DNA from: Ascarosepion bandense
Taxonomy: Eukaryota; Mollusca; Cephalopoda; Sepiida; Sepiidae
Assembly (NCBI GenBank): GCA_037127315.1
Contig: JBBBDQ010000913.1
Coordinates: 3,429,501 to 3,493,500, forward strand
Direction: 5' to 3'
Length of the DNA: 64,000 bases
The notes under the pieces were generated by a model. That model made no database searches. It saw nothing but the letters and a program-made list of their open reading frames with translations, and was not told the DNA's origin. Shown here piece by piece: positions 59,338-64,000 of the stretch; position 1 is the first letter of the stretch, and every line of letters starts with the position of its first letter. Both the position numbers and the translations under genes were made by a program.

Positions 59338-60829
59338 AATAAATAGTGAAAGCAGGTAAAGAAAATGGCGAAACAAGACAGAGAGTTAAATGACCTGTTT
59401 GTTCTAAAGAGAGAAAACTGAAAGTATTGAAGAACGAGAAAAAATAGAACATTTCTGAAGAATGAAAGAAGAAGGTTTCTGAAGAATTAAAAATACTCTA
59501 TAAAAGGTAAAACACAAAACATACTGTAGTGAAAGAAATAAATGTTTTAAGAGCGAAAAGAAGGAAGGAAATTTGAAAGATACTTAAGAAGAAAAAAAAG
59601 AAAAATTTTCTAAGAAGGAAAAAGACGGAACGATATTGGAAAAAGAAAGAAAAATCTCAGTGGTAGAACGATAGTAAATAAATAAAAAAAATGAAAGAAG
59701 AAAGAAAAATTAAAAACGAATAAAAAAAGAAGGAAAAATTTTGAAGAAGTAAAAAAGAAATCTATGTAAGAGGAAGCTTATTGAAGAAGGTAAAACAATG
59801 AATGTCGAATGAAAAAGAAGCAACAGTAAGAAAGAAAGAAAAAGAAAGAAAGAAAGAAAGATAAAATAAGAAAGAAAGTAGGTAATAGAGAAAGAAAGAG
59901 AACAATTTCTGAATGAGAGAAAAATGGAGAAGTAATGAGGAAGCAAAGAAAAAAAAGGGAGAAAGAGAATAAATTATGAAGAAAGAAAAAGAAGGAAATA
60001 TGTTATGGATAAAGAAGATTCAAAAGAAGAAGAAAAAGCACAGGCAAAGAATAAGAAAAAAGAATAAAACTCGCTGAAGGAAAAAAATAAAGAAAGATTA
60101 TGGAGAAGAAAAAAAGAAAGTAAAGAGGAAAGAAGAAAAATAGAAGGAAAAATACAGAATAAGGAAAGAGAAAAAGAAAAATACCTGCAGAAGAAGCAAA
60201 AGAGAGAGATTTCGAAACGCAAATGTTGATGATATTTAGAACTAACAAGAGAGTCGGGTTATGTTAGGAATAATCGGGCGGATGTCATCAGGAAAAGCGT
60301 GGATGGCTGATCGGCAAGGCTTTTGTGATGAACTGCTTTCGATAGGTGGGTAAGAATGAAAATGCAGAAAGAAAGGAAAGGGTAATGGTTTTTCGGGGAA
60401 AGTTTGTATTAGTGGGGTAGAAAAGAGGTGGGTAAGGCGAAAGAGTGGAGATGTCGAAGTTGGGTGAAAGAGAAAACGGAAGGCGTGACTGGGACAAGAT
60501 CGTTTCACGATCGGAAATTCTGGGCACAGACATTTTGACAAAGAGAAGACTGAGTAGGAGGAAGAAAGAGCGCGAAGGGAACTGGAGTAGGAGCAATAAG
60601 GGAGCGGAAATGAGACAAGAAAAGGAAGAGGAGAACAAGAAATGCGAGAGAGATAAAGGAGTTTAAATGAGTAGATGTGGGGATCCAGAAAGAAAAGAAG
60701 GAAATTGTAAGAAAAAAAGGAAGAGAGTAGGAGTAAGGAAGGGGAGAAAGAGAGTGAAATGAAGAAGAAAAAGTGGAAAGAAGAAGAAGAAGGTTTTTTT
60801 GGGTTTTTGGGTTTGTTTTTTTTTATAAG
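59338..60829. repeat. AAAGA-rich polypurine tract, part 2
   Basis: Purine-rich, less regular than part 1, with (AAAG)n at about 59832-59862. 60300-60660 is G-richer (GGGTAAGAATGAAAATGCAG...). Minus-strand frames of 116 and 206 codons there are Ser/Phe/Leu-rich and unsupported. Confidence 0.8.
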
Positions 60830-61355
60830 CGTTTCACCCCGAGCAAGGCATGTCACTGCCACTACTGCGCAGGGGGCTACATAGAGTGGAGAAAGGATGA
60901 TTAAATATAGGAAATGTCAGAGGGTGGGTGATAGGCGGGTAGGGATACCGAGAATGGTTAAATATAGGAAATGTCAGAGGGTGGGTGATAGGCGGGTAAG
61001 GATACCGAGAATGAGGGTTGGGTAGATGAGAGTGTTCTGAGAATAATTGGGAGTTAGAGTGATAGGAGGTGTCTGTTGACCCTACATTTAAACACCTGGA
61101 GATTGTAGCTGTCGGGAAAGCAGACTTGTGGAAGGGAGTTCCACAGGCGGGAAGCACGAGAAAAGAAGCTGTTGGAGTAGAATTTACGGTTACATCTTAT
61201 CTGTTTAACTGTAAAAGAGTGGGATCTAGTTGCTAATCTAGTATCTCGTGTAAGTTCCTGCTTAGGCGGCACCAGTGCTCTAAGTTCATCGGAGCAGAAG
61301 CCATGAAAGTACTTGTAGAAGAGGCACAGGGAAGCCACTTCACGCCGGTGAGAAA
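60830..61355 (-). pseudogene. LINE-A 3' end within the purine tract
   Basis: The minus-strand frame 61054-61338 is uninterrupted for 94 codons: MASLCLFYKYFHGFCSDELR, LVPPKQELTRDTRLATRSHS, NSFFSRASRLWNSLPQVCFP, SYNLQVFKCRVNRHLLSL then stop. It is the cleanest copy of this C-terminus. The 3' region has a 57-bp direct repeat (TTAAATATAGGAAATGTCAG at 60902 and 60959) and the terminal CACCCCGAGCAAGGCATGTC (reversed). Confidence 0.88.
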
Positions 61356-62098
61356 ATGAAAGAAGAACAAACTAGTGGAAAGAAAAGGAGGGTCAAAGAA
61401 AAAACAAACAGAAGAAGACGAAGGTGAAGAAGAGACAATTATTGAAGTGGAGTGAAAGAAGAAAGAGAATCAAGAAGAAGAAAAAGATGATGAAGAAGAA
61501 AAAGAATGTAAGACTATAACAGAAAGGAAATGAAAGAAAGAGAAACTGGTGGAAGGAAGAGGAGGTTAAAAAACATAGAGAAGATAAATAAGAAAAAAAG
61601 GAAATGAAAAAGAAGAAAATTCAACAACTGAAGCAGACCGAAAGAAGAAGAAGAAGAAGAAGAAGAAGAAGAAGAAGAAGAAGAAGAAGAAGAAGAATAT
61701 GAGGCCATAACGGAAACAAAATGATGGAAGAGGGGGAAACTGGCGGAAGTGAAAAAGAGGAGCAAAGAAAAAAGAAGAGGCGATAACTGAAGTGGAGTGA
61801 AAAAAGGAGGGGAATTAAGTGGCGAAGAAGAAGAAGAAGAAGAAGAAGAAGAAGAAGAAGAAGCCATAACAGGAATGAAATGAAAGAAGAAGGAGAAACT
61901 GATGAAAGTAAGAGGAGGGTAAAAGAAAAAACTAATAGAATAAGATAAAAAAGAAGAGTTAATAAATGAAACAGAGTGAAAAAGAAAGAGAATCAAGAAG
62001 AAGAAGAAGAAGAAGAAAGAGGAATATATTCATCGAAGAAAAAAATTTGAAAGATGAAATAAAAAAAAGAATTAGGAGAAAAAGAATTGAAAGAAAAC

Positions 62099-62131
<33 letters not shown>

Positions 62132-62782
62132 AGAAGAAAGAGGAATATGTTCTTAGAAGAAGAAAAATTTGAGAGACGAGATAAAAGAAGAATTAGAAGA
62201 AGAAAAAATTAAAAGAAAACGAAGAAGAAGAAGAAGAAGAAGAAGAAGAAGAAGAAGAATATGAGGCCATAACGGAAACAAAATGATGGAAGAGAGGGAA
62301 ACTGGCGGAAGGAAAAAGAGGAGCAAAGAAGAAAGAAGAAGAGGCGATAACTGAAGTGGAGTGAAAAAGGGAGGAGAATTAAGTGGCTAAGAAGAAGAAG
62401 AAGAAGAAGAAGAAGAATGTGAGGCCATAACGAAAAGAAAGAGTAAGTAGTGGAAGGAAGAGGAAGGTCAAAGAAAAAAGAAGAAGAAAAAGAAGAAGAA
62501 AAAGAAGAAATGGACGATATAAGTACACAACAAACACAATACTAGAAGAAGAAAAAATGCTGGGAATATCAATAAAATAATAAGAATAATAGGAAAATAA
62601 AAGAAGAAGAAGGAAAAGAAGAGGAAGAGGGGGGAGAAGAAAAAGAAAAAAGAAGAATGTGTAATAAAAATGACAAGGGCGTCAAAGAAGTTGAACGAAT
62701 TGGAAAGGAAAGGAGGTTCACAGAAAAAAACAAGAACGTGAAGCAATAATGAAAGCGAAATGGAAGTAGAAGGAGAAACAAG
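61356..62782. repeat. (GAA)n polypurine tract, part 3
   Basis: Pure GAA runs at about 61646-61697, 61826-61862, 62219-62260 and 62390-62416. Larger blocks also repeat: GAGGCCATAACGGAAACAAA at 61700 and 62264, and GGCGATAACTGAAGTGGAGT at 61778 and 62343, about 565 bp apart. A roughly 565-bp segment was therefore duplicated. Confidence 0.9.
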
Positions 62783-63285
62783 TTTGAGTTTTGTTTAACA
62801 GCATATCAACACCTCTGTGGGTTATTTAATGCCAGAAAGGTGGGGTTTTAACGAGTTTTTTTTAATATTCGGTTATAGTGAGAAGGCTAATTTAGTCAGA
62901 TTTTAATGAAATTTTGTTTTTGTTCTTTTTTATATTAGAAAACTGAAAATGTCTGCTAGTTTTGTATTAAAAAACGTTTTGCTGAGAATAATTTTTTTCC
63001 TTCAAAAATGTATGTTGGTAATATTTTTCCTTCAAAAATGTATATTTTTCTATAAAAGTCTATTTTTATGTATATATTTCTATAGAAGTGAATTTTTATA
63101 CTTTCATAGAGTTTTGACCCCAGATTGGAGGTCAAACTATTTGCCCATAGCTAGGACCCTAACAGGTGCTACCACTCCGGGTCAGGGTGGACCTGAAAAC
63201 AACAAGAGGTAGTTCCATGCTCATCACAACCTCCCAATCAGAGGCCTTGCTGCCGGAAGTAGTTTACTGTCATGCCCAGGACCGG
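62783..63285 (+). repeat. Repeat R, long copy
   Basis: GAGTTTTGTTTAACAGCATA to CATGCCCAGGA, collinear with 47529-48045. It also has an 87-codon frame at 62949 that is not conserved in the other copy. Confidence 0.75.
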
Positions 63286-63416
63286 AGAAACAAGTGGAAA
63301 ATGGAGAAAGGTCAAAGAAATAACAAGAAAATGTAGAAGAAAGGGGAAGGGGATGTAACGCAACGCTGGAAAACAGAGAGAAGTGAAAGGTAAAAAGAAA
63401 ACTTTGCCGGTTTTAA

Positions 63417-64000
63417 TATCAGTCAGTTAACTGCAAAAAGCGATACACGCTCGGGCGATCATGTCTCGAAAGAGACATGACTGACTGGGCAAAGGATTTT
63501 CCCGCAGTAGGTTGCCATTACTTTCTACGGTAGACTGGTTGCCAACCAAGGCTATAAAACCCAATCTGTCCTGTTATTTGGCTCATAGCTAGAGGGAGAA
63601 GTTATGTATTATATTATTAAGTAGTAATTAGTGGGGGATCAGTTTATTCCTTCATAACAATAGAAAACCGATCCCCTACTTTATGCCTAGTAGAAACCTT
63701 AATCATGTTTCTAACTATAATATTCAGTCAATCAGTTAAGTGCCATACATATTACACACTCGGGTGATCATATCTCGAAAGAGACATGACTAACTGGGTA
63801 GAAAATTATCCCGCAGTAAGTTGCCATTACTTCCTGCGGTAGACTGGATGCCAAACAAGGCTATAGAACCAAAACCGTTTTTTTATTTGACTCATAGCTA
63901 GAAGGAGAAAATACATATTATATTATTAAGTAGTAATTAGTGGGGGATCAGTTTATTACTTCATAACAATAGAAAACCGATCCCCTACTTTATGCACAGT
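63417..64000 (-). mobile_element. SINE-1 body modules in series, cut by window end
   Basis: Two successive body-plus-linker modules on the minus strand (hairpin words at 63464 and 63776; linkers with GGGGGATCAGTTTATT at about 63633 and 63942). No tRNA-like head is within the window, so it continues beyond 64000 and has at least two linkers. Confidence 0.85.

Noticed and set aside
57538..62781. Ser/Phe/Leu-rich frames on the minus strand and Lys/Glu/Arg-rich frames on the plus strand
   Set aside because: These are products of the GAA/GA purine tract with no conserved motif.

Overview
This window looks like repeat-dominated, AT-rich DNA from an invertebrate animal genome. I find no convincing host protein-coding gene. 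The mix of features fits a lophotrochozoan, and the flavour is cephalopod-like, but that assignment is pattern recognition, not proof. The features are tRNA-derived SINEs, many 5'-truncated non-LTR retrotransposons, non-autonomous Helitrons with TC...CTAG ends, Tc1 elements and long CA/TA microsatellites. Nearly all long open frames here are low-complexity (TTTC/GAA tracts) or decayed transposon proteins.

Most notable: hammerhead self-cleaving ribozymes. Family A lies at the 3' end of a tRNA-like SINE (here SINE-H). Copies are at 2382-2572 (+, ribozyme broken), 29741-29960 (-, all conserved core bases present) and 36957-37095 (-, one key base changed). Stem I covaries between the last two. 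Family B is a complete type I hammerhead at 51378-51433 (-), with a decayed relative at 36282-36335 (+). Two weaker look-alikes are at 23094 and 42647. A second unusual element is a composite SINE with a 5S rRNA-like head fused to a tRNA-like head (9256-9600, 12072-12404, and an old copy at 52510-52735). Its tRNA-headed form, SINE-1, is scattered across the window, often with a second module.

Layout. 0-6.4 kb: MITE, hairpin, SINE-H, LINE fragments. 6.4-8.2 kb: (TTTC)n tract and an 18-unit, 49-bp satellite. 8.4-14.7 kb: Helitrons, 5S-tRNA SINEs and a gag-like fragment. 15.1-16.9 kb: a large inverted repeat bordering a LINE. 17.9-19.1 kb: a GAAA array with 78-bp periodicity. 19.1-26.2 kb: SINE-1, LINE-D, Tc1-type MITEs and a hAT-like end. 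26.6-28.9 kb: a 110-bp satellite of about 21 units. 29.7-38.8 kb: SINE-H, Tc1 remnant, Helitron-2, nested LTRs, ribozyme relics. 39.1-41.2 kb: a Tc1 element inside a LINE. 41.4-57 kb: SINE-1, LINEs, Helitrons, paired perfect hairpins and the family B ribozyme. 57.5-62.8 kb: a very long purine-rich GAA/GA tract. 62.8-64 kb: repeat R and SINE-1.

Nesting gives relative ages: a SINE sits in a Helitron (12.1 kb, 14-bp target duplication), Tc1 in LINE-B (39.5 kb, TA duplication), SINE-1 in LINE-B (55.0 kb) and in LINE-A (48.3 kb), and one LTR in another (34.8 kb). Labels LINE-A, LINE-B, LINE-D, SINE-1, SINE-H and repeat R are mine, used only to link copies in this window.
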